IMG/VR virus record: IMGVR_UViG_3300028908_000034
Span: 1 to 20,020 of that record
DNA: 20,020 bases
Reading direction: 5' to 3' (one strand)
DNA from: a virus
Part shown: piece by piece, positions 12,919 through 18,995 of the stretch
Numbering within the stretch: position 1 is the stretch's first letter
How the letters are laid out: each line of letters begins with the position of its first letter
Position numbers and translations under genes: made by a program
The notes under the pieces: generated by a model
Seen by the model: the letters and a program-made list of their open reading frames with translations, nothing else
Told to the model about the DNA's origin: nothing
Database searches by the model: none

Positions 12919-13236
12919 TTACAGCAGGTCCAACTTGTCTAGTTCTTCCGCAATCGCTTCATCTATTTCGTCCCACGTTGCCTGGCCGTCCATCACCAGG
13001 CCCGTGAAAAACCAAATCCACGCCATGGCCAAATTCTCGGCCACCTCTTTGAGCCCCTTCCCGTTCAGCGCATCTACGCTGATTTGAAACTTGCCGTCTT
13101 CGTACTTCACAGACGGCGCTTCCGGGAAGTGGTGAATAAACGTGTCTTGCCACCCGCCACCGTTCCACCGGGCTAACCGCGTAGTCGCTAATGCAATCTT
13201 CTGTATGTCGTCAATTCTTTGTATTTGTAGTTTCAT
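12919..13236 (-). CDS. Hypothetical 105-aa protein, paralog of the partial gene at the right edge
   Basis: Function unknown. The protein starts MKLQIQRIDDIQKIALATTR, has a beta-rich middle (QDTFIHHFPEAPSVKYEDGK) and a helical end (EVAENLAMAWIWFFTGLVMD, then GQATWDEIDEAIAEELDKL). That end matches the partial gene at 19893-20020 (WWEFFASQVEKGLATWTEVDQAL) at many positions, and both are followed by the same G-run element. So gene plus element appears to have been copied within this genome. GGGGGGACACAAAA precedes the ATG, and promoter copy B lies directly upstream. Confidence 0.78.
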   Translation of the reverse strand: MKLQIQRIDDIQKIALATTRLARWNGGGWQDTFIHHFPEAPSVKYEDGKFQISVDALNGKGLKEVAENLAMAWIWFFTGLVMDGQATWDEIDEAIAEELDKLDLL

Positions 13237-13271
13237 TTTTGTGTCCCCCCTGTGTTTTTGATTACGCTAAT

Positions 13272-13300
13272 AGTATACCATACATTCCTCTCTTTGTCAA
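13272..13300 (-). promoter_or_regulatory. Sigma-70-type promoter module (copy B)
   Basis: TTGACA (13300-13295) and TATACT (13277-13272) are separated by 17 bp. An upstream AAGGGC and a downstream ATTAGCGTAATCAAAAAC match the other two modules. It drives the 105-aa and 127-aa genes. Confidence 0.9.
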
Positions 13301-13335
13301 GCCCTTTTCGTGAGAAATTCCCCCAAAAACGCAAA

Positions 13336-13626
13336 TTAGTTTTCAACTTGGGCGGAATTTTCCCACCCGACCACCAGGTCAGCCAGTTCCTGGGGGGCAA
13401 CTGCAAACCCTACCTTACCACCCCAGAATTCAACGACTGTTTCCGTGTCGTGCGTTGCTAGCCCACGCGCGCGCATATGTTCACATATTTCCCCATACAC
13501 GCCATATTGGTAACGAACACGCACGTCACCAGACGCTTTTTCCACGTATGCGTACACGCGTACGTGGGCTTCGCTGCCGCACACACCACACCGGATAGTG
13601 GCCGGCGGATATTCTATTATGTTCAC
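13336..13626 (-). CDS. Hypothetical 96-aa protein with a CxxC pair
   Basis: I do not recognise this protein. It has one CGVCG motif near residue 13-17 and a later Cys in EICEHMRARG with His/Cys nearby, which could make a small zinc knuckle. Strands AHVRVYAYVEKASGDVRVRY and VVEFWGGKVGFAVAPQELAD suggest a compact alpha/beta domain. The start is a GTG at 13626, just after the stop of the previous gene. It is the last gene of the RNA ligase operon, and no clear terminator follows before promoter copy B. Confidence 0.72.
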   Translation of the reverse strand: MNIIEYPPATIRCGVCGSEAHVRVYAYVEKASGDVRVRYQYGVYGEICEHMRARGLATHDTETVVEFWGGKVGFAVAPQELADLVVGWENSAQVEN

Positions 13627-13629
13627 ACC

Positions 13630-13821
13630 CTATCTCTCCCCCGGGGGGCTTTCCCCCGGATCGTCGCAGCATTCTTCGCGGCGAACCATAACGTGAATAA
13701 CATACACATTCTGGTCCACCTCAGATACGGACGTTCGCACGACGGAACCATCCGGTAATCTATCCTGAACCGCCCTGGCCGCGTCGTACATTGCTCGCCG
13801 TAACTCCTCGTCGGTGACCAT
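13630..13821 (-). CDS. Hypothetical 63-aa protein
   Basis: A small unknown protein: an acidic helix (TDEELRRAMYDAARAVQDRL) followed by two beta strands (SVVRTSVSEVDQNVYVIHVM) and a charged tail with CC. The ATG at 13821 follows GGAGGG at 4 nt. It begins 12 bp after the RNA ligase stop and is followed at once by the GTG of the next gene. The competing frame 13623-13850 has an implausible Arg/Pro-rich product and no ribosome site. A GC hairpin (13641-13659) lies in its last codons. Confidence 0.72.
   Translation of the reverse strand: MVTDEELRRAMYDAARAVQDRLPDGSVVRTSVSEVDQNVYVIHVMVRREECCDDPGESPPGER
13641..13659 (-). other. GC-rich hairpin before the stop of the 63-aa gene
   Basis: CCGGGGG (13641-13647) pairs with CCCCCGG (13653-13659) around a 5-nt loop. 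It lies within the last codons of the 63-aa gene, immediately before the ribosome site of the 96-aa gene, and could influence translation of that gene. There is no U-run, so it is not called a terminator. Confidence 0.4.
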
Positions 13822-13833
13822 TCGTCCCTCCGG

Positions 13834-14460
13834 CTAATGTGGAAAGTCACTGTGCTTTATCTTCGTCGTGACAGGCCGGCCTCGCCGGGTATAAACGAGA
13901 ACGGCCGGCCGGGCCACGACACCTTCGGCCTGCACATCACCAAACGCCGAGCGAAATCCGCGACGCACGAATTCCGCTATCTCAGATAACGTGCCACGAA
14001 CAACGACTGGAACGATGGGAATGTCAAATTCTGCTGTGACGTACTCGACGGCGGGATAGGACCACCAATACCCGTCTGTCCACACATCGAACGCCACAAA
14101 CCGAACATCCCCATACAGCGGTCCAACTTTTTGGATTTTCCCGCCGAACCCCTCGCCGTAAATGCACGCCGGGTGCTCGCCGAAAAGTTCACGGAAAACA
14201 TCCGTCTTGCCGCAAAACGTCTCTTCCAGGACTTTCTTAAGCGCGGCCGGAATCTGGGCCTTATCTGTCCGGCCGCGAAATTCAACACGCTTTCCGTCCC
14301 AAATAACGCGAATATTCATCCCGTCCACCTTTTCCGTGCCGACCCACTCCAGACCAGATAGGTACTCTATTACCGGGTCAGCCCACTCCCCCTCGATCAC
14401 GTACCGCGGCTTTTCCGCGCGGCGTCTCCACATCGTTGGGATCTTAGGATATTTGTTCAT
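13834..14460 (-). CDS. RNA ligase (T4 Rnl2-like nucleotidyltransferase)
   Basis: This 208-aa protein has the nucleotidyltransferase motifs of ATP-dependent RNA ligases. Motif I is EKVDGMN with the predicted lysine nucleophile Lys44. RFRG-like VEFRGRTDKA (59-68) is near motif Ia, YGEGFGGKIQ (101-110) is motif III, FVAFDV (121-126) is motif IIIa, AEGVVARP (178-185) is motif IV and TTKIKHSDF (198-206) is motif V. It ends right after motif V, so it has only the catalytic domain, short compared with about 330 aa for T4 Rnl2. Such enzymes seal RNA nicks, often to repair tRNA cut by host defence. No kinase/phosphatase partner is visible here, though a KH protein is in the same operon. The ATG at 14460 (AGGTAAA upstream, 1 bp after the previous stop) is chosen over the longer ORF. 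Confidence 0.87.
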   Translation of the reverse strand: MNKYPKIPTMWRRRAEKPRYVIEGEWADPVIEYLSGLEWVGTEKVDGMNIRVIWDGKRVEFRGRTDKAQIPAALKKVLEETFCGKTDVFRELFGEHPACIYGEGFGGKIQKVGPLYGDVRFVAFDVWTDGYWWSYPAVEYVTAEFDIPIVPVVVRGTLSEIAEFVRRGFRSAFGDVQAEGVVARPAVLVYTRRGRPVTTKIKHSDFPH

Positions 14461-14461
14461 T

Positions 14462-14683
14462 TTACCTGTTCTCCTTTCTTTGTGTTCCAACATACACCCA
14501 CGTCCCATCACACGCCTCGACCCAACCATCGTTCGTCAATTCCGTTTTAGTCTTGCGGATTTCGTCATCAATCCGCGAGGCCGGCCAGGCCGAGGTCCAC
14601 ACTTTCGTATCCAGGTAACCGACGACAACGCCGGCCACAAAAACGATAATAAGCGCTCCAACGTAAATCGCAACGTCAATCAT
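14462..14683 (-). CDS. Small single-TM protein with charged C-terminal domain
   Basis: This 73-aa protein has one N-terminal membrane segment (VAIYVGALIIVFVAGVVVGY, about 4-23) followed by a hydrophilic domain (DDEIRKTKTELTNDGWVEAC, DGTWVYVGTQ). GGAGG lies 7 nt upstream of the ATG, and the gene overlaps the preceding small TM gene. It is the third membrane protein in a row just upstream of the RNA ligase. Function unknown; a membrane-anchored accessory factor is the most that can be said. Confidence 0.75.
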   Translation of the reverse strand: MIDVAIYVGALIIVFVAGVVVGYLDTKVWTSAWPASRIDDEIRKTKTELTNDGWVEACDGTWVYVGTQRKENR

Positions 14684-14801
14684 CGTGCCACCTCCGTTTG
14701 GCGTTCGGGTTCGCCACCAGGGCCCACCCGAAAACCATCCCCGCCAGGAAGGTCATCAAGATACTCGCTACCACCGCCGTAAATACCAAGAAATCGTGCA
14801 T
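14676..14801 (-). CDS. Tiny single-TM protein (41 aa)
   Basis: MHDFLVFTAVVASILMTFLA begins a hydrophobic segment that continues GMVFGWALVAN, followed by a short basic-acidic tail (NAKRRWHDD). The ATG at 14801 has AAAGGGGGAUG about 8 nt upstream; an in-frame ATG at 14807 is an alternative. Its end overlaps the next gene start. It lies entirely inside the 3' end of the 147-aa ORF in another frame, but its composition is the more protein-like of the two. Function unknown. Confidence 0.6.
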   Translation of the reverse strand: MHDFLVFTAVVASILMTFLAGMVFGWALVANPNAKRRWHDD

Positions 14802-15120
14802 GATCATCCCCCTTTCCCTGGTTTTCCTGGTTGGTTGGGCTACCAACCAGGTGGTAGCCACGCCAACCACCCCCTATTGCCCCGGTGGGTGGGTTGGACG
14901 CAGCGCGAACATACGCATAACCGCGCAGGGCGAGGTACATCCCTGCCCCCGCTCCTACAGCGATAACGGCTATGCTCAGAGCAGTGCTAAGAACAATCAC
15001 AGCATACGCTAGCGCCAGAGCAACCATACCGCTCGCCAATCCAACGACGAGCATCAGGTCTCGATTATCCTGGCGCACGTGGCGTATGCCGTATTCGTCG
15101 ACCCACTCTTCTCGGGCCAT
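14680..15120 (-). CDS. Two-TM membrane protein, C-terminal end doubtful
   Basis: The N-terminal 28 residues are charged (MAREEWVDEYGIRHVRQDNR), followed by two adjacent hydrophobic segments (LMLVVGLASGMVALALAYAV and LSIAVIAVGAGAGMYLALRG). The rest is polar and Gly-rich. From about residue 100 the frame overlaps the tiny TM gene at 14676-14801 and the product (GIYGGGSEYLDDLPGGDGF...) looks like out-of-frame sequence. One extra G in the run near 14809-14813 would end the protein at GGATGA, so the real end may be there. The ATG at 15120 is better spaced from AAAGGGGGG than the one at 15123. Function unknown. Confidence 0.6.
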   Translation of the reverse strand: MAREEWVDEYGIRHVRQDNRDLMLVVGLASGMVALALAYAVIVLSTALSIAVIAVGAGAGMYLALRGYAYVRAASNPPTGAIGGGWRGYHLVGSPTNQENQGKGDDHARFLGIYGGGSEYLDDLPGGDGFRVGPGGEPERQTEVAR

Positions 15121-15848
15121 CATCCCCCCTTTCTATCTATGGCCTCGACGGGCAGAAAATCATCCCCGAACCGGCGAAACCGACGACGGGAATTAATCCA
15201 GGCGTGCCATAGGCCAACGGCCTCCGAATACGTTGCCGGAACCATCCCCTCGCGCCCATTTCGCCTAATGCCCGACGCGACCAATAGCCGATTGACAATG
15301 TTCCACTGATGCTGGGTACATATATTGTCGGCAACCATCTGCCGACGTGAGATAGCCTTGATGGCCATCTCCTCCCCCCCGTTCTGCAGCGCGTTGTAAT
15401 ACCGCTGCAGAAACTTGATGCCTAAGTCTCTCCACCAGGACGGAGCCTGGACCACGCCGGCCGTACCGACGACATCCGCCCCTCCGCCCTGGTCGTCAGG
15501 TACCATCTCGGCCAGAGTCCTGGCCATCGCGGCCAGTTCCCGACGAAGACGTTCGTTTTCGAGCGCTAACGCATTCAATTCCGCATCTAACCTTCTTAGT
15601 TTTCGGCGTTCAATGCGCTCGTGGCGAAATACGCGCCACCCAGCAATCGTTGTCGTCGCCAACGTAGAAACGGCGAACGTGACGGGGAAGGCGTGCGCCG
15701 CCACTACGAACGCATCCAGCACCTGCGCCTCCACGACGTAGGCCCCGGCCATAATCATGGCTTCTATCGTCACCAATATCATCCCCCCAAGGAAAATCGC
15801 TTCCTGGAATAGCGTTTTTCCGGGGATGATGGGGGAGTCAATATTCAT
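15120..15848 (-). CDS. Membrane protein with coiled coil and possible C-terminal DNA-binding domain
   Basis: This 242-aa protein has two likely membrane segments at about 18-38 and 45-72, a basic linker (FRHERIERRKLRRL), a coiled coil (about 85-115: AELNALALENERLRRELAAM) and a folded C-terminal domain (about 138-225). That domain includes ISRRQMVADNICTQHQWNIV and LLVASGIRR, a pattern that could be a winged helix, and ends with a strongly basic RRRFRRFG. The architecture parallels the protein at 17858-18541. The ATG at 15848 overlaps the previous stop as ATGA; a longer start at 15896 would overlap the upstream gene. It could tether DNA or a replication complex to the membrane; this is inference, and I do not recognise the family. 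Confidence 0.75.
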   Translation of the reverse strand: MNIDSPIIPGKTLFQEAIFLGGMILVTIEAMIMAGAYVVEAQVLDAFVVAAHAFPVTFAVSTLATTTIAGWRVFRHERIERRKLRRLDAELNALALENERLRRELAAMARTLAEMVPDDQGGGADVVGTAGVVQAPSWWRDLGIKFLQRYYNALQNGGEEMAIKAISRRQMVADNICTQHQWNIVNRLLVASGIRRNGREGMVPATYSEAVGLWHAWINSRRRFRRFGDDFLPVEAIDRKGG

Positions 15849-16492
15849 TCGTTCCACATATCGCCTCCATACGCTGCGGTGACGTAAATTGGCCACCCGT
15901 CCCCGACCGTCTCCCCGTTAGCCCACACAGGTATTTCTACAACGGGAACGGACGGCGGGGGAACACAACGACGACACAATCGGTGTACCAGGGCGCGCAC
16001 GATATCGCGCCACCGCCAGAACCGAACACGGAGCCAATACACGTTCTTTCTGAGCGCGCGATCGACGACTTCCAGCAAGATTTCGGCCGCCCCCGCAGCC
16101 AAATCATCTATCGTCACATTGAGCGAATACTCAAGGATAAAAACAACTTTCTCCAGGGAGATAACATCGTGACGGATATCCCCCAAGCCTTGAGCATCGC
16201 CGGAAATATGGTCGCAACCGCGTGCGACGGGGATATGAATAACGTGGTCGGGTACATTAACCCGGCGGGGATACATCTCGAAAAACGTGATGCTGGCTGT
16301 CCTATCCCAACCAGGGCAAATCTGACCGGCCAGCCACGGCCAGAAACGCCCCAACGTTCTGATAGCGCCGGCGTGGGTATGCAAGGTTTCGGTGTTAACA
16401 CGACGCCCCCACCCGGCAGCGCGAACAACAACGACGTCCCCCGGCGTGGCCGAAGGACGCCAAACTTCATCAATCCATACTGGTATGCTCAC
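15845..16492 (-). CDS. Hypothetical 215-aa protein
   Basis: I do not recognise this protein. It opens SIPVWIDEVWRPSATPGDVV, then has several strand-like stretches (VNVPDHVIHIPVARGCDHIS) and a helical Arg/Trp-rich region near 150-175 (RKNVYWLRVRFWRWRDIVRA, then LVHRLCRRC) that might contact nucleic acid or membrane. A number of Cys and His residues are present without a clear metal pattern. The start is a GTG at 16492, overlapping the previous stop as GTGA, and its end overlaps the next gene as ATGA, so it is firmly in the operon. Confidence 0.7.
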   Translation of the reverse strand: MSIPVWIDEVWRPSATPGDVVVVRAAGWGRRVNTETLHTHAGAIRTLGRFWPWLAGQICPGWDRTASITFFEMYPRRVNVPDHVIHIPVARGCDHISGDAQGLGDIRHDVISLEKVVFILEYSLNVTIDDLAAGAAEILLEVVDRALRKNVYWLRVRFWRWRDIVRALVHRLCRRCVPPPSVPVVEIPVWANGETVGDGWPIYVTAAYGGDMWNE

Positions 16493-16719
16493 GGTTCCTC
16501 CCGTCTAACCTCTACCACCGCCAACACATTGCCGGCTCCATCCTTTATCCGGTGCGTGCCGACATCCCACCCCTCGTAGCCAGCACGCACGCCGGCAATA
16601 TAGGCAGCATAGGCATCCGGCGGTCCACCGGACCAACTCTCCACCCGAAGGCCGCCACCATCCCACTTCCCCACAACTATCGCGGCGCGATACCGCGCCA
16701 CGATAATCTTGCTATTCAT
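16489..16719 (-). CDS. Hypothetical 76-aa protein
   Basis: A small unknown protein with strands SKIIVARYRAAIVVGKWDG and NVLAVVEVRREE around a Gly/Ala/Tyr-rich middle (DAYAAYIAGVRAGYEGWDVG). The ATG at 16719 lies inside the last codons of the 100-aa gene (8-bp overlap), with GGGGGGCAATAGC as ribosome site. It belongs to the KH-RNA ligase operon. No motifs recognised. Confidence 0.7.
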   Translation of the reverse strand: MNSKIIVARYRAAIVVGKWDGGGLRVESWSGGPPDAYAAYIAGVRAGYEGWDVGTHRIKDGAGNVLAVVEVRREEP

Positions 16720-17014
16720 CGCTATTGCCCCCCTCCCCCTTTAGCCGATACCACCGGTCCACCACCGGCCGAAGGACCTTTTTTACCTCGCCGCGCGCAT
16801 ATCCCCATGCGAAGCGCGCGACGTCGTCCACTTCCGCCCCAGCCCCCACCTCAATGCGCACCGTCATCGAGGCATATGCGTTGTCATATCCCCCTGGCTG
16901 GGCAATTTTCCGGGAGTACGTCACCACGACCTCGGTGACGCGAAACTCCCCCTCGCCGGCACCTTCATGCACAACATAAACGCCGTCTTCGACTGTCGTA
17001 ACGATTCCGTCCAT
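16712..17014 (-). CDS. Hypothetical 100-aa protein
   Basis: Function unknown. The middle is beta-rich (FRVTEVVVTYSRKIAQPGGY, DNAYASMTVRIEVGAGAEVD), followed by a helical region (DVARFAWGYARGEVKKVLRP) and a basic end. This strand-strand-helix pattern occurs in several small phage and mobile-element proteins of unknown role. The ATG at 17014 follows GGGAGG at 5 nt and lies 11 bp after the KH gene stop; a longer ORF from 17110 overlaps the KH domain and is rejected. Confidence 0.75.
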   Translation of the reverse strand: MDGIVTTVEDGVYVVHEGAGEGEFRVTEVVVTYSRKIAQPGGYDNAYASMTVRIEVGAGAEVDDVARFAWGYARGEVKKVLRPVVDRWYRLKGEGGNSDE

Positions 17015-17025
17015 GATCGCCTCCC

Positions 17026-17541
17026 TTATTTGTCCATTGGAATAATTTTCACTCGGCGGCCAATCGCCCACGAAAGAGCCTTTATGTTGCGGCCGCCTTT
17101 TCCTATCCACCGCCCCACGTTTTTTCTCGGAACGGCGATAGTTATTTCGCGGCGGGTCACGCTAATGATTTTCATCAGACTATCATCCCCAAACGCTCGT
17201 AGACTATGGGGATGATAGTTTATCCCAACGCTAGTCGCCGCGATGAATAATAAATCGCGAAGGTCACCGTAATGCTCTGGGGGAATAACAGTATTCGGGG
17301 CAATCATTGGCACACGTATATACCGTTCGCAAATGTCGCAATACCGGGCAAAATCAAAACTAATGCCATCGCGACACTCTTCAGGGCCATCAACCTCGAA
17401 CATGTACCATACGTCCCCCGCCCCGCCACTAACCACGCCGGCATTGAATGTTAATTTACCGGCGCAGCCCGGCCGAAGCCGCGCCTTGACTTCGGCGACG
17501 GCCTCGATTTTTCCCACGTAACCACGTAAGGTTATTTTCAC
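17026..17541 (-). CDS. KH-domain RNA-binding protein
   Basis: This 171-aa protein ends in a KH domain (about 130-171). REITIAVPRKNVGRWIGKGG carries the diagnostic VGRWIGKGG loop (GKGG at 147-150) followed by NIKALSWAIGRRVKIIPMD, the classic KH strand-helix-GxxG-helix-strand layout. KH domains bind single-stranded RNA or DNA. The N-terminal ~125 residues are a separate unknown domain with strands (VKITLRGYVGKIEAVAEVKA) and a YCDICERY pair of cysteines at 68/71. The GTG at 17541 is chosen because GGAGG lies 7 nt upstream and the previous gene ends at 17544. It is the second gene of the operon that also encodes the RNA ligase, which suggests work on RNA. Its target is unknown. Confidence 0.82.
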   Translation of the reverse strand: MKITLRGYVGKIEAVAEVKARLRPGCAGKLTFNAGVVSGGAGDVWYMFEVDGPEECRDGISFDFARYCDICERYIRVPMIAPNTVIPPEHYGDLRDLLFIAATSVGINYHPHSLRAFGDDSLMKIISVTRREITIAVPRKNVGRWIGKGGRNIKALSWAIGRRVKIIPMDK

Positions 17542-17543
17542 TG

Positions 17544-17771
17544 TTATTCCTCCCACGCCTCCGCAAGTTTCTCTTCTACGAAGACGGCCATTTGCCGGTC
17601 CATAGCCGCCTTCAATGCGTCAAAATGATTAAAAACCACCCGCCACCCATAACGACGACGTGCTTCCGCATACACCCGCCGTCGCCCCTGGCGGATACTG
17701 GGCCGGAAGCGGGCCCCAGCCCAGGCCGCCTTCATTTCATGGTGCCACATTTCAGAAAGTCGCTGTTTCAT
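17544..17771 (-). CDS. Hypothetical 75-aa basic protein
   Basis: An unknown, very basic, Trp/Arg-rich small protein (MKQRLSEMWHHEMKAAWAGA, RQGRRRVYAEARRRYGWR) with an acidic C-terminal helix (MAVFVEEKLAEAWEE). The ATG at 17771 follows GGGGGGGCAAA, the same leader type as the other promoter-proximal accessory genes. It is the first gene after promoter copy C. Charge suggests nucleic-acid binding; no family recognised. A longer ORF from 17873 would start upstream of the promoter and is rejected. Confidence 0.75.
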   Translation of the reverse strand: MKQRLSEMWHHEMKAAWAGARFRPSIRQGRRRVYAEARRRYGWRVVFNHFDALKAAMDRQMAVFVEEKLAEAWEE

Positions 17772-17801
17772 TTTGCCCCCCCGTTTTCTGATTGCGCTTA
17801 T

Positions 17802-17830
17802 AGTATAGCACAGAACCCGCCTTTTGTCAA
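17802..17830 (-). promoter_or_regulatory. Sigma-70-type promoter module (copy C)
   Basis: TTGACA (17830-17825) and TATACT (17807-17802) are 17 bp apart. AAAAGGGC upstream and ATAAGCGCAATCAGAAAAC downstream match copies A and B. It should drive the long KH-to-RNA-ligase operon from 17771 to 13336. Confidence 0.9.
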
Positions 17831-17857
17831 GCCCTTTTCGCCCGAAAATGGAAAAAA

Positions 17858-18541
17858 CTATGGGGGGAACCACTTTCCATCGCGAAACGAGAACCCCACC
17901 GCCCCCAGGTCGCGGCGGGCCTGGCGCTCGGACACGCCGAGCATTTCGGCCGCATTGCGCGCCGTGATAGGCCGGTCCACGGTCCGCAATGCCTCCAGGC
18001 GGTCCGCGCGTGTCCGGTACGTCCGGACCTGACCGGACACATGTCCGCCGGGCGAAGGCGCAACCGGCGGTGTCTGCTGCGCCTTCGCCTCCGCCCGGAT
18101 GCGAGCCAGTTCACGACGATGTTCCATCCTCATTCGTTCTAGTTCAAGTTCCGCCTCACGCGCCGCGCGGGCGCGTTCCGCCTCGCTCTTTCGTTCTTCC
18201 TCAACCGCCTCCCACGCCCCCTCTACCCACCCGGCCGCAAGGGCAATACCCATCGGCGTTGCGGCCAGGATAATGTGGGTTAGAAGGTCGTGGCCGGCGA
18301 AATAGTGGTAATCGTAGACGACTTCCGCCGTCACGGATAACCCGACGGCCAGCCAGCCGCTCTTAACGCCGCGGCTGACCAGGGCGACGCCGCCGAACAT
18401 GGCGACCGCCATAACGACGGCACCGAACCACCCCCAGGCAAACGGGAGTGGTTCGTGCATCTGGGCCCCCAGCCACGCGCCGCTGATGCCGCTGCTGAAC
18501 ACAATCGCGGCGATGGCCGTACCCCGAACGGCCCACCTCAT
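17858..18541 (-). CDS. Polytopic membrane protein with coiled coil and C-terminal HTH
   Basis: This 227-aa protein has four likely membrane segments (about 7-26, 34-56, 63-77 and 87-105), then a charged coiled coil (about 108-154: EEERKSEAERARAAREAELE), a Pro/Gly linker, and a C-terminal helix-turn-helix (about 178-227: RADRLEALRTVDRPITARNA, then AEMLGVSERQARRDL and FSFRDGKWFPP), a typical winged-helix ending. The N-terminal layout resembles DUF2637-type membrane proteins of phages and actinobacterial plasmids. It would tether a DNA-binding domain to the membrane, for regulation or for positioning DNA or plasmid-prophage replication; this is inference. The ATG overlaps the previous stop as ATGA. 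Confidence 0.8.
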   Translation of the reverse strand: MRWAVRGTAIAAIVFSSGISGAWLGAQMHEPLPFAWGWFGAVVMAVAMFGGVALVSRGVKSGWLAVGLSVTAEVVYDYHYFAGHDLLTHIILAATPMGIALAAGWVEGAWEAVEEERKSEAERARAAREAELELERMRMEHRRELARIRAEAKAQQTPPVAPSPGGHVSGQVRTYRTRADRLEALRTVDRPITARNAAEMLGVSERQARRDLGAVGFSFRDGKWFPP

Positions 18542-18915
18542 TCGTCGCTCCTCGCAATACGGACGTATTGCGATTCGCGACGAAATTCCATCACCTCGGG
18601 GTGGGCCCGAGCATATCCCTCAAGGCCGCGCGTATCCCACGACACCCGGGTGACCAGCCTGGCGACATACGGGCCGCTATGGACCATATCCGCCCCTAAG
18701 GCCACCATCTCCTCCGCCAGGCGCTTTCGCGCTGCCTTCAATCGCCTCTCGTGTGCCAATTGCTCCGCCTTGGCACGCTCAATCTCAAGGCGGATAGCAC
18801 GGGCAACCTCTTCAGATGTGAGCGCCGCAATACGCGCCCACATCTCATCTTCGGTGCGGTTGATTTCGTCCATAATCGACCGCACCTCAGTCATAATGGT
18901 TACAAGATTATTCAT
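18538..18915 (-). CDS. Coiled-coil phage protein of unknown function
   Basis: This 125-aa protein is mostly helical: NNLVTIMTEVRSIMDEINRT, EVARAIRLEIERAKAEQLAH and ERRLKAARKRLAEEMVALG. The C-terminal part (VTRVSWDTRGLEGYARAHPE, then FRRESQYVRI) resembles the conserved end of several phage coiled-coil proteins of the Gp157/nuclease-inhibitor kind, but the match is impressionistic. The ATG at 18915 is preferred over 18921 because GGGGG is too close to the latter. It follows a leader with a long hairpin and overlaps the downstream membrane gene by ATGA. Confidence 0.75.
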   Translation of the reverse strand: MNNLVTIMTEVRSIMDEINRTEDEMWARIAALTSEEVARAIRLEIERAKAEQLAHERRLKAARKRLAEEMVALGADMVHSGPYVARLVTRVSWDTRGLEGYARAHPEVMEFRRESQYVRIARSDE

Positions 18916-18941
18916 AGGCATTCCCCCTTTTTATTAATGAT

Positions 18942-18986
18942 TTAAGGGCCGGGCACACGTACCATATCCGTGCGCCCGGCCCTTAA
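18942..18986 (-). other. Long leader hairpin upstream of the coiled-coil gene
   Basis: TTAAGGGCCGGGC (18942-18954) pairs perfectly with GCCCGGCCCTTAA (18974-18986), and the inner CACACG/CGTGCG region extends the stem with one mismatch. No U-run follows on either strand, so it is not a standard terminator. It lies between the upstream gene stop (18996) and the ribosome site of the 18538-18915 gene, and could be an mRNA-processing site, a translation-control hairpin or a protein-binding site. Confidence 0.6.
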
Positions 18987-18995
18987 TGCTCAGCC

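Noticed and set aside
13623-13850. 75-aa frame overlapping the 63-aa gene
   Set aside because: Arg/Pro/Trp-rich composition without ribosome site; the 63-aa frame has GGAGGG and fits the gaps.
18942-18986. Hairpin as a standard intrinsic terminator
   Set aside because: No run of Ts follows on either strand; kept as a leader hairpin of unknown role.
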